From contig NZ_FQVC01000006.1 of NCBI RefSeq assembly GCF_900128975.1, forward strand, positions 62,001 to 126,000: DNA of 64,000 nucleotides. The letters run 5' to 3'. Below the pieces are notes generated by a model that worked only from the letters and a program-made list of their open reading frames with translations, ran no database searches and was not told the origin of the DNA. The translations under genes and the position numbers were made by a program. This document shows positions 9,353-17,892 of the stretch, piece by piece. The stretch comes from Devosia limi DSM 17137. GTDB taxonomy: Bacteria > Pseudomonadota > Alphaproteobacteria > Rhizobiales > Devosiaceae. Numbering within the stretch: the stretch's first letter is position 1; the number at the start of each line of letters is the position of its first letter.

Positions 9353-10291
9353 ATGTCCGATCAAAATTCAGACACACCGATGTCCCTGGATGAGGAAGAA
9401 TTGCTGCCTCGGGTTGCGTGGTACTACTATCATGACGGCCTGACGCAGAACGCGATTGGCGAAAGGCTCGGGCTTTCGCGCATCAAAATTTCGCGGATTC
9501 TCGATGCCGGCCAACGCTCGGGCCTGTTGCAGGTCACGATCAATTCGAGCCTTCATGGCAGTTTTGAACTGGAGCGCGAAATCGCCGAGCGCTTCGGGCT
9601 GGACGAGGTGCGCCTGATCCCGACGCTTGAAACCGGCGTGACAAGCGAAAGGCTGGGCCAGGCAGCAGCACAATATCTGATGCAAAAACTGCCTTCCAAA
9701 AGCATGCTTGCCGTCGGGTGGGGCGAGATGGTCAGCGCCGCGATTCAACGGCTGGGGCACCTGTCGAACCAGCGGATGTTTGATCTCGTCGCCATGACCG
9801 GAGGCGTCCAAAGCTATGTCGACGGCCTGCGAATCATGGGGCTGGGCCGCAAAATCTATCTCGTGCCCGCACCTTTGGTGTGCAGCACGCAGGAACTGAC
9901 GCGGCTGCTGATGGAAGAGCCGGATGTGATGAATACGCTCAACATGTCGCTCAACGCCGATTATGCGCTCATCGGCATCGGCTCGCTAAACGAAAATGCC
10001 AGCGTGCTGCGGGCGGGGCATATCCACCCTTCGGAACTGCCCGCCATGCGCCGTCTTGGCGCGGTCGGCGATGTGCTCTGCCGCTTCATCGACGAGAATG
10101 GCGAGGAATTGCCGCTGCCGATCCATGACCGGGTGGTGGGTCTGCCGCTGAAAAAACTGACCGCAACGACCCGCCTGATTGCGGCGGCGGCAGGCTCCGA
10201 AAAAATAGACTCGATCCGCGCCGCGCTCAATGGTCGCTTCATCAACATATTCATTACCGACGAGACCACCGCCGCTGCTCTGATGTCATAG
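9353..10291 (+). CDS. lsrR: LsrR, phospho-AI-2-responsive SorC-family repressor
   Basis: This transcription regulator of the lsr genes is about 312 residues, with an N-terminal HTH and a sugar-binding SorC domain. The HTH segment VAWYYYHDGLTQNAIGERLG is close to enteric LsrR (WFYYHDGLTQ), followed by LSRIKISRILDAG. The effector domain has GGVQSY, IYLVPAPL, IGIGSL and GAVGDVL phrases. I chose 9353 because TTGGAG precedes it at about 8 nt; upstream starts at 9308 (ATG) and 9275 (TTG) have weaker sites. Phospho-AI-2 made by LsrK would release it from the divergent promoters. It heads the plus-strand processing operon. Confidence 0.9.
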   Translation: MSDQNSDTPMSLDEEELLPRVAWYYYHDGLTQNAIGERLGLSRIKISRILDAGQRSGLLQVTINSSLHGSFELEREIAERFGLDEVRLIPTLETGVTSERLGQAAAQYLMQKLPSKSMLAVGWGEMVSAAIQRLGHLSNQRMFDLVAMTGGVQSYVDGLRIMGLGRKIYLVPAPLVCSTQELTRLLMEEPDVMNTLNMSLNADYALIGIGSLNENASVLRAGHIHPSELPAMRRLGAVGDVLCRFIDENGEELPLPIHDRVVGLPLKKLTATTRLIAAAAGSEKIDSIRAALNGRFINIFITDETTAAALMS

Positions 10292-10336
10292 GACGACAAG
10301 GGCGGTTTGGTCGCGGCACAACGGAAGAACTGATAG

Positions 10337-11593
10337 ATGATACAATCCCGCTGGAACGAGCAGGAAGAAATCCGCCTGACCACAGAGGCGCGCAGCGATG
10401 CCGAACGCGACCTTGCCTTAAGGATCTATAGCGCGCGGCTGATTGGGGAAGACCCAGATCTCGTGCTGCATGGCGGCGGCAATAGCTCGGTCAAGCTCAC
10501 GGTCACGGGTGCTGACGGGCAGCCGCAGGATGTCATTCACATCAAGGGCAGCGGCCATGACCTTGCCACCATTGGAGCCGAGGGAATGCCTGCCGTCTAT
10601 GCCGCGCCTCTTGAGGAGTTTCGTACCCTCGATCGGTTGAGCGATCTCGACATGGTTGCCGGGTTGCGGCGCAATCTGATCGACCCAGCCGCGCCGACGC
10701 CGTCAATCGAGGCCCTGTTGCATGCCTATATGCCCGGCCGCTATGTCGACCACACCCATTCAACCGCTGCCCTCGTCATCGCCAACCAGCCCGACGCGGC
10801 CGAACTGGCGGCACGAATCTATGGTGATCAACTTACGGTGGTGCCCTATGTCATGCCAGGGTTTGAACTTTCTATCGCAGCAGATCGGGTGTTTCGCCGT
10901 GCGCCTGCGGGTAGCGAGGGGCTGTTTCTGGTCAACCATGGCCTGTTCACCCAAGGCGAGACTGCGCGTCAATCCTATCTTCGGATGATCGATGCCGTTC
11001 GCGCCGCCGAGACGTTTCTGGCAGATTGCGGCATCGTCGTCGGTCCGCCGGAAGCGCATGAGCCGGGCTATGATGCCGGAGCGGCGCCGGTTCGGGCGTT
11101 GCTGCAAGACGCCCTGGCTCCCAACGGGCTGGCGCATGTGCAGTTTTGCAGCACCCCTTCGCTGCGCACCTACAGCGCCCTGCCGGACCTGGCCGAGGTC
11201 AGCGCGCGGGGCACTGCGACGCCCGATCATGTCATCCGCACCAAGCCCTTTCCGCTGATATTGGAACGTGGTGCGAACAAGGAAAAGCTCACCGCAGCGC
11301 TGGATGATTACGCACAGCGCTACCGGGCTTATTTCGACCGCAACCTAGCCCTGACGGACGAACCGAAGACGATGCTCGACCCCTTTCCCCGCACGGTGCT
11401 GGTGCCGGGGCTTGGCGCCTTCGGCATCGGCAACACTGCCGTTGCGGCCGGGATCGTGGTCGAACTCGCGGAACAGACCGCCCGCATCATACTGGCAGCC
11501 GAAGCGCTTGGCCGCTATCACCCGCTTTCTGAGGCTGAACTGTTTCAGATGGAATACTGGTCGCTCGAGCAAGCGAAGCTGAAGAAGGGCTGA
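10337..11593 (+). CDS. Class II aldolase/adducin family protein (RhaD-like N-terminal half)
   Basis: The 418-residue protein has the class II aldolase fold: phosphate-binding LHGGGNSSVK near residue 45, IHIKGSG, a SIEALLHAYMP segment with the likely catalytic Glu, the zinc ligands in DHTHST, and NHGLFTQG for a further His. It resembles the aldolase half of bifunctional rhamnulose-phosphate aldolase/dehydrogenases but stops before any Rossmann domain. It lies 45 bp after lsrR and 31 bp before lsrK, so it probably acts on phosphorylated AI-2 or its breakdown product, taking the place of the thiolase-like LsrF, which is absent. That role is inferred from context only. Confidence 0.82.
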   Translation: MIQSRWNEQEEIRLTTEARSDAERDLALRIYSARLIGEDPDLVLHGGGNSSVKLTVTGADGQPQDVIHIKGSGHDLATIGAEGMPAVYAAPLEEFRTLDRLSDLDMVAGLRRNLIDPAAPTPSIEALLHAYMPGRYVDHTHSTAALVIANQPDAAELAARIYGDQLTVVPYVMPGFELSIAADRVFRRAPAGSEGLFLVNHGLFTQGETARQSYLRMIDAVRAAETFLADCGIVVGPPEAHEPGYDAGAAPVRALLQDALAPNGLAHVQFCSTPSLRTYSALPDLAEVSARGTATPDHVIRTKPFPLILERGANKEKLTAALDDYAQRYRAYFDRNLALTDEPKTMLDPFPRTVLVPGLGAFGIGNTAVAAGIVVELAEQTARIILAAEALGRYHPLSEAELFQMEYWSLEQAKLKKG

Positions 11594-11624
11594 GCTTTGC
11601 CGCATATCAGGGAGAGAGAAAATC

Positions 11625-13178
11625 ATGTTGATGGCCATAGATGCCGGCACTGGCAGTGCCCGGGCGGTCTTGTTTGAGGCTGACGGAACTGAAATTGCAG
11701 CCGCACAGGAGGAATGGCACCATCTTGAAGACCCGCGTTATCCCGGATCGAGCGACTTCGATATTGCGACGAACTGGGCGTTGATATGCCGCTGTATCCG
11801 CAAGGTGATGGCAATCTCGGGTCGAAAGGCCGAGGATGTTGTGGCGATCAGCGCCACCAGCATGCGCGAGGCCTTTGTCGCCTATGACGACAGCGGCACA
11901 GAAATCTGGGCTTGCGCCAATGTGGACAGCCGCGCTTCAAGCGAAGTGCGAGAGCTGACGCAAAGCAAGCCGCACCTGCAGTCGCAGCTTTATGAAATCA
12001 GCGGCCAGACCTTTGCCTTGGCCACACTGCCCCGCCTACTTTGGTTAAAGCGCAACATGCCCGGCGTTTTTGCCCGCGTCAGCCGTATCTCGATGCTGTC
12101 TGATTGGATACTGGCGCGTCTGAGCGGCGAATTGTTCAGCGACCCCAGCAATGCCGGAACGACGGGCCTGTTGTCGCTGAAGACCCGCGACTGGAACCGT
12201 CAAGCGCTGGAACTCCTGGAAATGCCGTCCGATGTCTTGCCGCCCATAGTTGAACCCGGGAGCGTGATCGGCAAGCTGACGCGCAAGGCGGCGGCGGAGA
12301 CCGACCTGCTGCCCAGCACGCTGATCGTCGCCGGGGGAGGCGATTGCCAGATTGGCAGCGTTGGACTGAACCTGGTGCGCGAAGGCGATTGCGCAGTTTT
12401 AGGCGGCACCTTCTGGCAGCAACTTGTCAACGTATCCGACGGGCTGCGCGATCCGGCAATGGATCTGCGGATCAACCCTCACGCCATTGCTGGCTTGAAC
12501 CAGGCCGAGGCCATCAGCTTCTTCGTCGGTTCGGCAATGCGCTGGTTTCGCGACAGCTTCGGACAAGAGGAATTGCGCAATGCCGGGGGTGATCCTTCGC
12601 GAGCCTATTCCCTGCTGGAGGCGCTGACAGTTGACATCCCCGCCGGCTCATATGGCATTTTGCCGATCCTGTCGGATGTTATGCACTATGGTCGCTGGTA
12701 TCACGCAGCGCCGTCGCTGCTGAACCTGAGCCTTGATCCTGCCAGGTCAGGCAAAGGCGCCATCTTCAAGGCCTTGCAGGAAAACGCGGCGATTGTCGCC
12801 TCGCTGAACCTGCACCGTGTGTTTGCCCTGGCCAAACACACGCCCGACCGGGTTGTTTTCGCCTCCGGTGCCGCCAAGAGCGAGCGTTGGTGCCAGATAT
12901 TGAGCGACGTGACTGGGCTTGCGGTCGTCGTGCCCAAAGTGACCGAGGCCACCGCCCTAGGCGGTGCGGCCGCCGCTTCCGTCGGGGCCGGTCTCTACGA
13001 CAATCTGTGCGAGGCCAGCAGCGCCATGGTGCGCACCGAAAGGGACTACCAACCCAACCGCTCCCTTGCCGGGGTTTATGACGACGTACGTGAGCGTTGG
13101 CGGATCGCCTATGCTAGCCAGCTCGCCCTGGTGGATCAGGGCGTTACAACATCAATGTGGAAAGCCCCGGGGCTATAA
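11625..13178 (+). CDS. lsrK: Autoinducer-2 kinase LsrK
   Basis: This FGGY-family kinase phosphorylates imported AI-2 (open DPD form), trapping it in the cell and producing the LsrR inducer. The protein is 517 residues. It follows enteric LsrK closely: AIDAGTGSARAV, SATSMREAFV, WACANVDSRA, SDPSNAGTTGLL, GGGDCQIG, VLGGTFWQQ, YHAAPS and the C-terminal end SMWKAPGL. The ATG at 11625 follows GGGAGAGAG. LsrG starts 10 bp after its stop, so the two are in one operon. Confidence 0.95.
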   Translation: MLMAIDAGTGSARAVLFEADGTEIAAAQEEWHHLEDPRYPGSSDFDIATNWALICRCIRKVMAISGRKAEDVVAISATSMREAFVAYDDSGTEIWACANVDSRASSEVRELTQSKPHLQSQLYEISGQTFALATLPRLLWLKRNMPGVFARVSRISMLSDWILARLSGELFSDPSNAGTTGLLSLKTRDWNRQALELLEMPSDVLPPIVEPGSVIGKLTRKAAAETDLLPSTLIVAGGGDCQIGSVGLNLVREGDCAVLGGTFWQQLVNVSDGLRDPAMDLRINPHAIAGLNQAEAISFFVGSAMRWFRDSFGQEELRNAGGDPSRAYSLLEALTVDIPAGSYGILPILSDVMHYGRWYHAAPSLLNLSLDPARSGKGAIFKALQENAAIVASLNLHRVFALAKHTPDRVVFASGAAKSERWCQILSDVTGLAVVVPKVTEATALGGAAAASVGAGLYDNLCEASSAMVRTERDYQPNRSLAGVYDDVRERWRIAYASQLALVDQGVTTSMWKAPGL

Positions 13179-13188
13179 GGAAACGCGA

Positions 13189-13500
13189 ATGTTCGTGCAA
13201 TTTGTTACCATCAACGTGAAACCGGGTTTCGCCGACCAGTTCGAGAAGGCTTTTCGCATCAACTTCGAGGGTACGCGGAAAGAACCGGGAAACCTGCGTT
13301 TCGATGTCCTGCGCAGTCAGGACGAACCGAACCGATATACCATTTATGAAGTGTTCCGTGACGAGGACGCGTTTCAGGCACATAAACAATCCGAGCACTA
13401 CGCCGAATGCGTGCGCCTGATCGACCCGATCATCGTACTGCCCCGGCCAAAGCAATATTTCGATGCCGTGATGATCGATCTGGCCGGCACGGAAAACTGA
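13189..13500 (+). CDS. lsrG: LsrG, phospho-AI-2 isomerase (ABM fold)
   Basis: This small cytoplasmic protein (103 residues) acts on phospho-AI-2 in the degradation branch of the pathway. It has an antibiotic-biosynthesis-monooxygenase (ABM) fold. Family phrases are EPGNLRFDVL, YTIYEVFRDEDAFQAHK and SEHYAECV, which parallel enteric LsrG (GNLRFDVL, YIYEAYKDEDA, HKTTPHY). The start at 13189 follows AAGGAAA; the longer open frame upstream lies inside lsrK. In E. coli LsrG hands its product to LsrF; here the class II aldolase is the only candidate for the next step. Confidence 0.9.
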   Translation: MFVQFVTINVKPGFADQFEKAFRINFEGTRKEPGNLRFDVLRSQDEPNRYTIYEVFRDEDAFQAHKQSEHYAECVRLIDPIIVLPRPKQYFDAVMIDLAGTEN

Positions 13501-13839
13501 GCGGCGGTCCGCCGCGGTAAACCGCGCATCCCCCATCGCGAACAGGGCTCGTCCGTTCCTATGTTGATTCCCTCACTTCGGGATCGGGGCAGAATTTGCC
13601 GCAATGCTCGACGCCAGGCACCCGGTACCCCGACAGAAAACCTTTCTGCGGCGTACCCGGCTTCGTCAACGCATCCTCTCCTTCGCATCACTTGCGAGGG
13701 AGTGAATAGCCCCGCGCACCCCGCACCAAGAGCTCACCATCCAGCAACATAATTGCTATTGACGAGTTAAACCTCCGGCGAGCCCGATGCTGCAAGCATC
13801 ACAAGCAGGTCGTCTACTATCGCTATGTGATAGAGAAGA
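13501..13839. other. Intergenic chromosomal flank left of the integrated element
   Basis: This 339-bp stretch has no convincing gene. A hairpin (GCGGCG/CGCCGC, 13501-13515) directly follows lsrG but lacks a T-tract. The last 13 bases before the element (GTGATAGAGAAGA) resemble the bases before the right-hand core (GTGATAAAAGAGAT). Before insertion this stretch would have been the downstream flank of the tRNA-Arg gene now at 31771-31847. Confidence 0.5.
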
Positions 13840-13849
13840 ATGGCGCGCC
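13840..13849. other. Left attachment-site core
   Basis: ATGGCGCGCC, identical to 31770-31779. The ten bases match the last nine bases of tRNA-Arg (complement) plus one. Upstream chromosomal bases also resemble the recombinase-side bases at the right end with a one-base gap, so the full imperfect repeat is about 24 bp. Confidence 0.8.
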
Positions 13850-13859
13850 TCGACCTAGA

Positions 13860-13884
13860 AACTTCGAACGAATTGTTCGAGGTT
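13860..13884. repeat. Inverted repeat next to the left core
   Basis: AACTTCGAAC (13860-13869) and GTTCGAGGTT (13875-13884) are inverted copies, 9 of 10 matching, around GAATT. It lies 10 bp inside the element, where an attP arm site for the recombinase, a MobC binding site or part of oriT could be expected. Confidence 0.5.
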
Positions 13885-13946
13885 CTGGCCGACTGGAACA
13901 CCTATCTTGAGCACCGGAAGCTTGATGCCAAGCCTCCGGTGCCGCC

Positions 13947-14381
13947 ATGTCCATAAACGAGCAAAAGGCTGTTCGCGAAGTCCGGCTCAAGACGGCTTTC
14001 GGACCTGTATCAGCGAAAAAGCGTCCCGCTCCCTTCTCCCTGAGATTGAGTGAGGCCGAACGCGCCCGCCTGGCTGCTGAGGCCGCAGGCGCTCCCTTGG
14101 GGGCCTATATAAAAGCCAAAGTGCTCGGCGATGCCCCAGTGCAGCGGCTGCGCCGGACGGGCCTATCCATACAGGACCGGGAGGCGCTGGCGCGGGTGTT
14201 GGCGCTGTTGGGTAACTCTGAAATCCCCAGTCAATTGGCCCAGCTCTCATTTTACGCAGAGATCGGTTCGCTCCCCATCACCCCCGAAATCCAGTCCCAG
14301 TTGTCGGCTGCGCTCAGTGACGTGCAGGAATTGCGCGCGCTGCTGCTGCGGGCGCTCGGCATGCAGCCGGAGAGCGAATGA
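13947..14381 (+). CDS. mobC: MobC-like relaxosome accessory protein
   Basis: The 144-residue basic protein has the pattern of MobC family accessory factors: a ribbon-helix-helix-like N-terminal half (PFSLRLSEAERARLAAEA, then LGAYIKAKVLG) and a helical C-terminal half. Such proteins bind near oriT and help the relaxase open the nick site. Its start overlaps the displaced recombinase tail, and its stop overlaps the relaxase start (ATGA), so a coupled cascade is likely. No separate strong promoter is obvious between the left core and this gene. Confidence 0.8.
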   Translation: MSINEQKAVREVRLKTAFGPVSAKKRPAPFSLRLSEAERARLAAEAAGAPLGAYIKAKVLGDAPVQRLRRTGLSIQDREALARVLALLGNSEIPSQLAQLSFYAEIGSLPITPEIQSQLSAALSDVQELRALLLRALGMQPESE

Positions 14382-15688
14382 TGATCCTCAAAGGTTCACA
14401 GCGCAGCGGCGGGCAGAACCTCGCCGCTCATCTGCTCAATATCAACGATAACGATCATGTCCGGCTGCATGAGCTGCGCGGTTTCGCTTCGCGCGATCTC
14501 AAGGGCGCTTTCAAGGAAGCTGAGGCCGTCGCGCGCGGGACGAAATGCCGACAGTATCTGTTCTCGCTGTCTTTCAGCCCGCCCTCTTCCGAGAGCGTCA
14601 CGGTGGAGCAATTCGAAGAGGCGATTGGCCGGGCTGAAACAAAACTGGGACTGGATGGCCAGCCGCGCGCCATCGTCTTCCATGAAAAAGAAGGCCGCCG
14701 CCATGCGCATTGCGTGTGGTCGCGTATTGATGCGCAGACCATGACTGCGCGCCAGATGAGCTTTTTCAAAACCAAGCTCTCTGGTCTTTCTCGCGAACTC
14801 TATCTTGAGCATGGCTGGAAAATGCCACGCGGCCTCGAGAACGCGGCAGAGCGCAATCCGGTCAACTTCACCCTGGCGGAATGGCAACAGGCAAAACGCC
14901 AGGACATTGATCCGCGCTGGCTCAAATCCACCTTGCAGGACTGCTGGCAAAGATCGGACAGCGCTACTGCGCTTAATCAGGCTTTGCAGGAACGCGGCTT
15001 CTTCCTGGCGCGCGGTGATCGGCGAAGCCATGTCGTGCTCGATCATCGCGGCGAAGTCTGGTCGCTACCGCGCATGCTGGGCCTCAAAACCAAAGACGTC
15101 CGAGATCGGCTCGGTGATGGCGAAAACCTCGGCACGGTTGAGGACGCAAAAAAGCAGATCGCCGAAAAGATGACGCCTGCGCTGCGGCGTCATGTCGAGG
15201 AATCCCGCGCGGATTTCAAAGAGCGGGACAGCCAGCTCAAAAACTACCGCGCAGAGATGGTGCGGCTTCAACGCAAGGTCCGCGATACGCTGGAAAGTCA
15301 GCACGCCCAGGAGTGGCAGGCGGAAACCCGCGCGCGGGCTGAACGCCTGCCCAAGGGTCTGCGCGGCCTGCTGGCCCGGCTGACTGGCACCTACAAGAAA
15401 ATCAAAAGCCAGAATGAAGCCGAGGCCAAAGCGACAAGCGAGCGGCAGGCGGTGGAACGGCAAAAGCTCATCGAACAGCACCTAAAGCAGCGCGCCGTCC
15501 TGCGAGAGCGCGAACAGGAACTGCGCCAGCAGCAGGCCGAACGCCTGTCGGCGCTGCGCAGCGATATTGGCCGCTATCTCACGATGGGCCGGAGTGAACC
15601 GCCGCGCCGGGATCGCGGCGAGAGCAGACGCAAATCCGAAGGCCGCGCAGATCGCAGCGCGTCCACCAGCTTGAAACTCACACGCTAG
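14378..15688 (+). CDS. Relaxase / mobilization nuclease
   Basis: This 436-residue protein is expected to nick the element at oriT, stay bound to the 5' end and pilot the strand into a recipient. The HUH-type metal site is visible as FHEKEGRRHAHCVWSRID, with His102, His109 and His111, and a possible catalytic Tyr upstream. The N-terminus (MILKGSQRSGGQNLAAHLL) is typical of relaxases on alphaproteobacterial mobile elements. Residues from about 250 to the end are charged and helical (coiled coil), ending in a basic Arg/Ser-rich tail. The start may be either ATG of the pair at 14378 and 14381. Confidence 0.88.
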   Translation: MMILKGSQRSGGQNLAAHLLNINDNDHVRLHELRGFASRDLKGAFKEAEAVARGTKCRQYLFSLSFSPPSSESVTVEQFEEAIGRAETKLGLDGQPRAIVFHEKEGRRHAHCVWSRIDAQTMTARQMSFFKTKLSGLSRELYLEHGWKMPRGLENAAERNPVNFTLAEWQQAKRQDIDPRWLKSTLQDCWQRSDSATALNQALQERGFFLARGDRRSHVVLDHRGEVWSLPRMLGLKTKDVRDRLGDGENLGTVEDAKKQIAEKMTPALRRHVEESRADFKERDSQLKNYRAEMVRLQRKVRDTLESQHAQEWQAETRARAERLPKGLRGLLARLTGTYKKIKSQNEAEAKATSERQAVERQKLIEQHLKQRAVLREREQELRQQQAERLSALRSDIGRYLTMGRSEPPRRDRGESRRKSEGRADRSASTSLKLTR

Positions 15689-15699
15689 GAGAAGCGAAA

Positions 15700-16203
15700 A
15701 TGGCTAGAGGCGGAGCGGACGTTGTTATCCTCCTGATCCTGTTGGCGGTCATCGCCTGGGTGATCTCGATTGTGCTTGTGGCGTTGATGTATCTGGCGAT
15801 GGGCATTGCTGCCCTTGCGGCCTTCATCGCCTTTACCTGGACATTGTTGTGCCTGATCGCCTGGCGAAATGGCCTCCGTCTCGGACGTATCTACATAGAC
15901 GCTGGCAATGCGCGCGCATTCATCGTGCGCGGCGTGCTCGGTGCCGTGAGCGTTCCGGCATTTTTGCTGCTGGCTGAGTACCTGACAGACCTCACCGTCA
16001 AATGGGAGTACCTGACCTACTACATCGCGGGTGGGTACACCGTGTTCTCAGTCGGCTTTGAGTACTTGGTCGCACGTCATATCAGCATGCCCTACGTCGA
16101 TGAGGACGATACTATTTCGCTGCGGGCATCGCGCCAGCAAGAAGTCCTGCCGCCGCCGTCGCAGCCCCGGCTTACTCGCTATGCCAGTTGGGACGACGAA
16201 TAG
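15700..16203 (+). CDS. Small inner-membrane protein, possible membrane part of the coupling protein
   Basis: This protein of 167 residues has about four membrane segments (roughly residues 8-30, 31-55, 72-92, 105-125) and a polar C-terminal tail rich in Pro, Gln and acidic residues. The start follows TAGGAGAAG. It lies between the relaxase gene and a VirD4-like ATPase that lacks its own N-terminal membrane domain. I infer that it may supply that membrane anchor; I do not recognise a named family. Confidence 0.6.
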   Translation: MARGGADVVILLILLAVIAWVISIVLVALMYLAMGIAALAAFIAFTWTLLCLIAWRNGLRLGRIYIDAGNARAFIVRGVLGAVSVPAFLLLAEYLTDLTVKWEYLTYYIAGGYTVFSVGFEYLVARHISMPYVDEDDTISLRASRQQEVLPPPSQPRLTRYASWDDE

Positions 16204-16214
16204 GGGCGCGGCGC

Positions 16215-16436
16215 ATGATCCTCGATGACATCTACCGTGTTTATTGGATGCTCAGATCCCACGGCGAGCAAAAGCGCGCCTGGCGCGACGCGGCGCAGGC
16301 CCGCATTGCCAGGGACCGGGCCGAAGCGCAGGCGGCGGCGCGTTTGCAGGACATGCTGAACGCCAATCCCAGCGGCGCGCTCGGCAAGGCCACAGTGAAT
16401 GACAGCAAGGCACTCAAGAAGGGCGGCTTGCTATGA
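16215..16436 (+). CDS. Small charged protein of the mobilization operon
   Basis: This protein of 73 residues is mostly helical and charged (many Arg, Ala and Glu; YWMLRSHGEQKRAWRDAAQ). The start at 16215 fits a weak GGGGCG site 11 bp after the membrane protein's stop. Its stop overlaps the next gene's start (ATGA). No known family is recognised; position suggests a role with the coupling ATPase. Confidence 0.6.
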   Translation: MILDDIYRVYWMLRSHGEQKRAWRDAAQARIARDRAEAQAAARLQDMLNANPSGALGKATVNDSKALKKGGLL

Positions 16437-17836
16437 GGCGCGGGATTGAACTCGGCTTCTTCAATGGCCGGGCCATTGTCTATGACGGCACCGAACCTGT
16501 TGCCATCGATGCGCAGGCGGGCAAAGGCAAGCTGACCCGGTTTCTCGGGGTCAATCTTGTCTCGCCGCGCACGGCGCACCTGACCAAGATCATCACCGAT
16601 CCTAAGGATGCAGAGCTGGCGTGGGTGTCCTGGAAGACGCTGGAGCGGCAAGGCTACCGCGTGCGCTTCATCAATCCAGGCCGCCTCTATGGCTATCCGT
16701 CAGAAACCTACAATCTGGCAACGCGCGTGCTGCAAGTTGCCGCCCGGCCTGAACTGCATGGCATCCTAGGAGAGGCCGCCTATGACGCCGCCAGTTATCT
16801 CGTACCGCTTGATCCCAACGCCAACCACCGCTGGATCGGTCAAGGTGTGCGCTCGGCCTTCGCGCTCTATTACAAAATCACCGCGCTACTTCCCTTGAAC
16901 CGCTGGCCGTGCTCGCCAGGCGGCTTATGGGATTTTTTCGGGCGCAGCCGTTTTGACATTGGCGATGATTTGCTTGAATGGGCGGAGAACCCGCACCTCG
17001 CCAATGAGGCGGGCATGTGCCGCCAGATCGCAAGCCTGACTGAATCCACCGATCAATGGAATGCTTATGCCTCGCTTATCATTGAGCGGTTGCAGGGTTT
17101 CCAACCCGGCTCTGCGGGCCGCTCCGTCACAGAAGAAAACTCCTTCGATCCGGCAGAAATGAAGAGCGAGCGCACGGCGCTTTTCATCATCGGTTCGGCC
17201 CGCTCAGAAGCCAGCCGCACCTTTGTCGGTGCAATGGCTGCCGCCATCATTGAGCGCTTTGCCGACGCGCCTGGCCCGCTGCGCGCGCTCGTCGTTGGGG
17301 AAGAATGGGGACAGCTCTATGTGTCGAATTTCTGGGAAATCCTCACCCTCTACCGACAAGGCGGTATCAATTTCCTTGGCGTGTTTCAGAACGCTGCCGC
17401 CCAGATTGAAAACCGCTACAGTAAGGAATTGGCGCGCACCTGGAAGAAGGCAGTTGCGCACACGCTCTATCGCGGTCTGCCGGATTCGGACACCATGCGC
17501 GATATCGAGCACCGCTCCGGGCGCACCTCGGTCATGGTGCGCGGCTTCAACGTCAACGCCAATCAGGTAAACGGCTCGGGTGACACACTGTCAGAGCAAT
17601 CCCGTCCGCTGCTCCAGGTCGAAGATATCCGCGCGGCCACTGGCGGCGACACCTCCCTGCTCGACGCGCGTGACCTGGGATTTTTCACAGTGAATACTCC
17701 CAACTTCTGGGAGAGGCCGGAGATGGACGGTTATCTGCGGGATGTGCGGCTGAAGCCGGATAAGTATCAATGGCTGGAGCAGACACAGAGCCCTTTGCCA
17801 CTACCTTCGGCAGCGACCGACACCGATCTGAGCTGA
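16433..17836 (+). CDS. TraG/VirD4-like conjugative coupling ATPase, soluble form
   Basis: This protein of 467 residues is probably the DNA pump that links the relaxosome to a mating channel. A VirD4-style nucleotide site is visible but degenerate: DAQAGKGK at residues 26-33, then IITDPKDAE at 53-61 (VirD4 has DPKGE). A Walker B-like strand with acidic end, RALVVGEEWGQLY, is at about 284-296, followed by LYRQGGINFLGVFQNAAQ-like motor phrases. The usual N-terminal membrane helices are absent. It may need the upstream four-helix protein as anchor. It ends 57 bp before the convergent hsdM stop. Confidence 0.72.
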   Translation: MRRGIELGFFNGRAIVYDGTEPVAIDAQAGKGKLTRFLGVNLVSPRTAHLTKIITDPKDAELAWVSWKTLERQGYRVRFINPGRLYGYPSETYNLATRVLQVAARPELHGILGEAAYDAASYLVPLDPNANHRWIGQGVRSAFALYYKITALLPLNRWPCSPGGLWDFFGRSRFDIGDDLLEWAENPHLANEAGMCRQIASLTESTDQWNAYASLIIERLQGFQPGSAGRSVTEENSFDPAEMKSERTALFIIGSARSEASRTFVGAMAAAIIERFADAPGPLRALVVGEEWGQLYVSNFWEILTLYRQGGINFLGVFQNAAAQIENRYSKELARTWKKAVAHTLYRGLPDSDTMRDIEHRSGRTSVMVRGFNVNANQVNGSGDTLSEQSRPLLQVEDIRAATGGDTSLLDARDLGFFTVNTPNFWERPEMDGYLRDVRLKPDKYQWLEQTQSPLPLPSAATDTDLS

Positions 17837-17892
17837 TGTGCTTGGGGCGTGTGCTTGTGTCCGTTATTGGGGCCATTCGGAAAGACGAATGC

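Larger units (their letters stand above)
13840..13956 (+). pseudogene. Displaced 3' end (38 codons) of the serine recombinase gene
   Basis: An open frame of 38 codons starts exactly at the left core (ATG GCG CGC CTC GAC) and ends with TAA at 13954-13956, overlapping the mobC start by 10 nt. At the right end the recombinase frame enters the same core in the same phase (codon 506 is this ATG). In the excised circle the two would join into a recombinase of about 543 residues ending in KPPVPPCP. In the integrated state this piece has no matching N-terminal part; GAGAAG upstream could allow it to be translated alone, but I think it is a disconnected tail. Confidence 0.75.

Noticed and set aside
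10337..11593. LsrF
   Set aside because: LsrF is a class I aldolase-like thiolase; this protein has class II aldolase zinc and phosphate motifs (LHGGGNSS, HTHS), so it is not LsrF.
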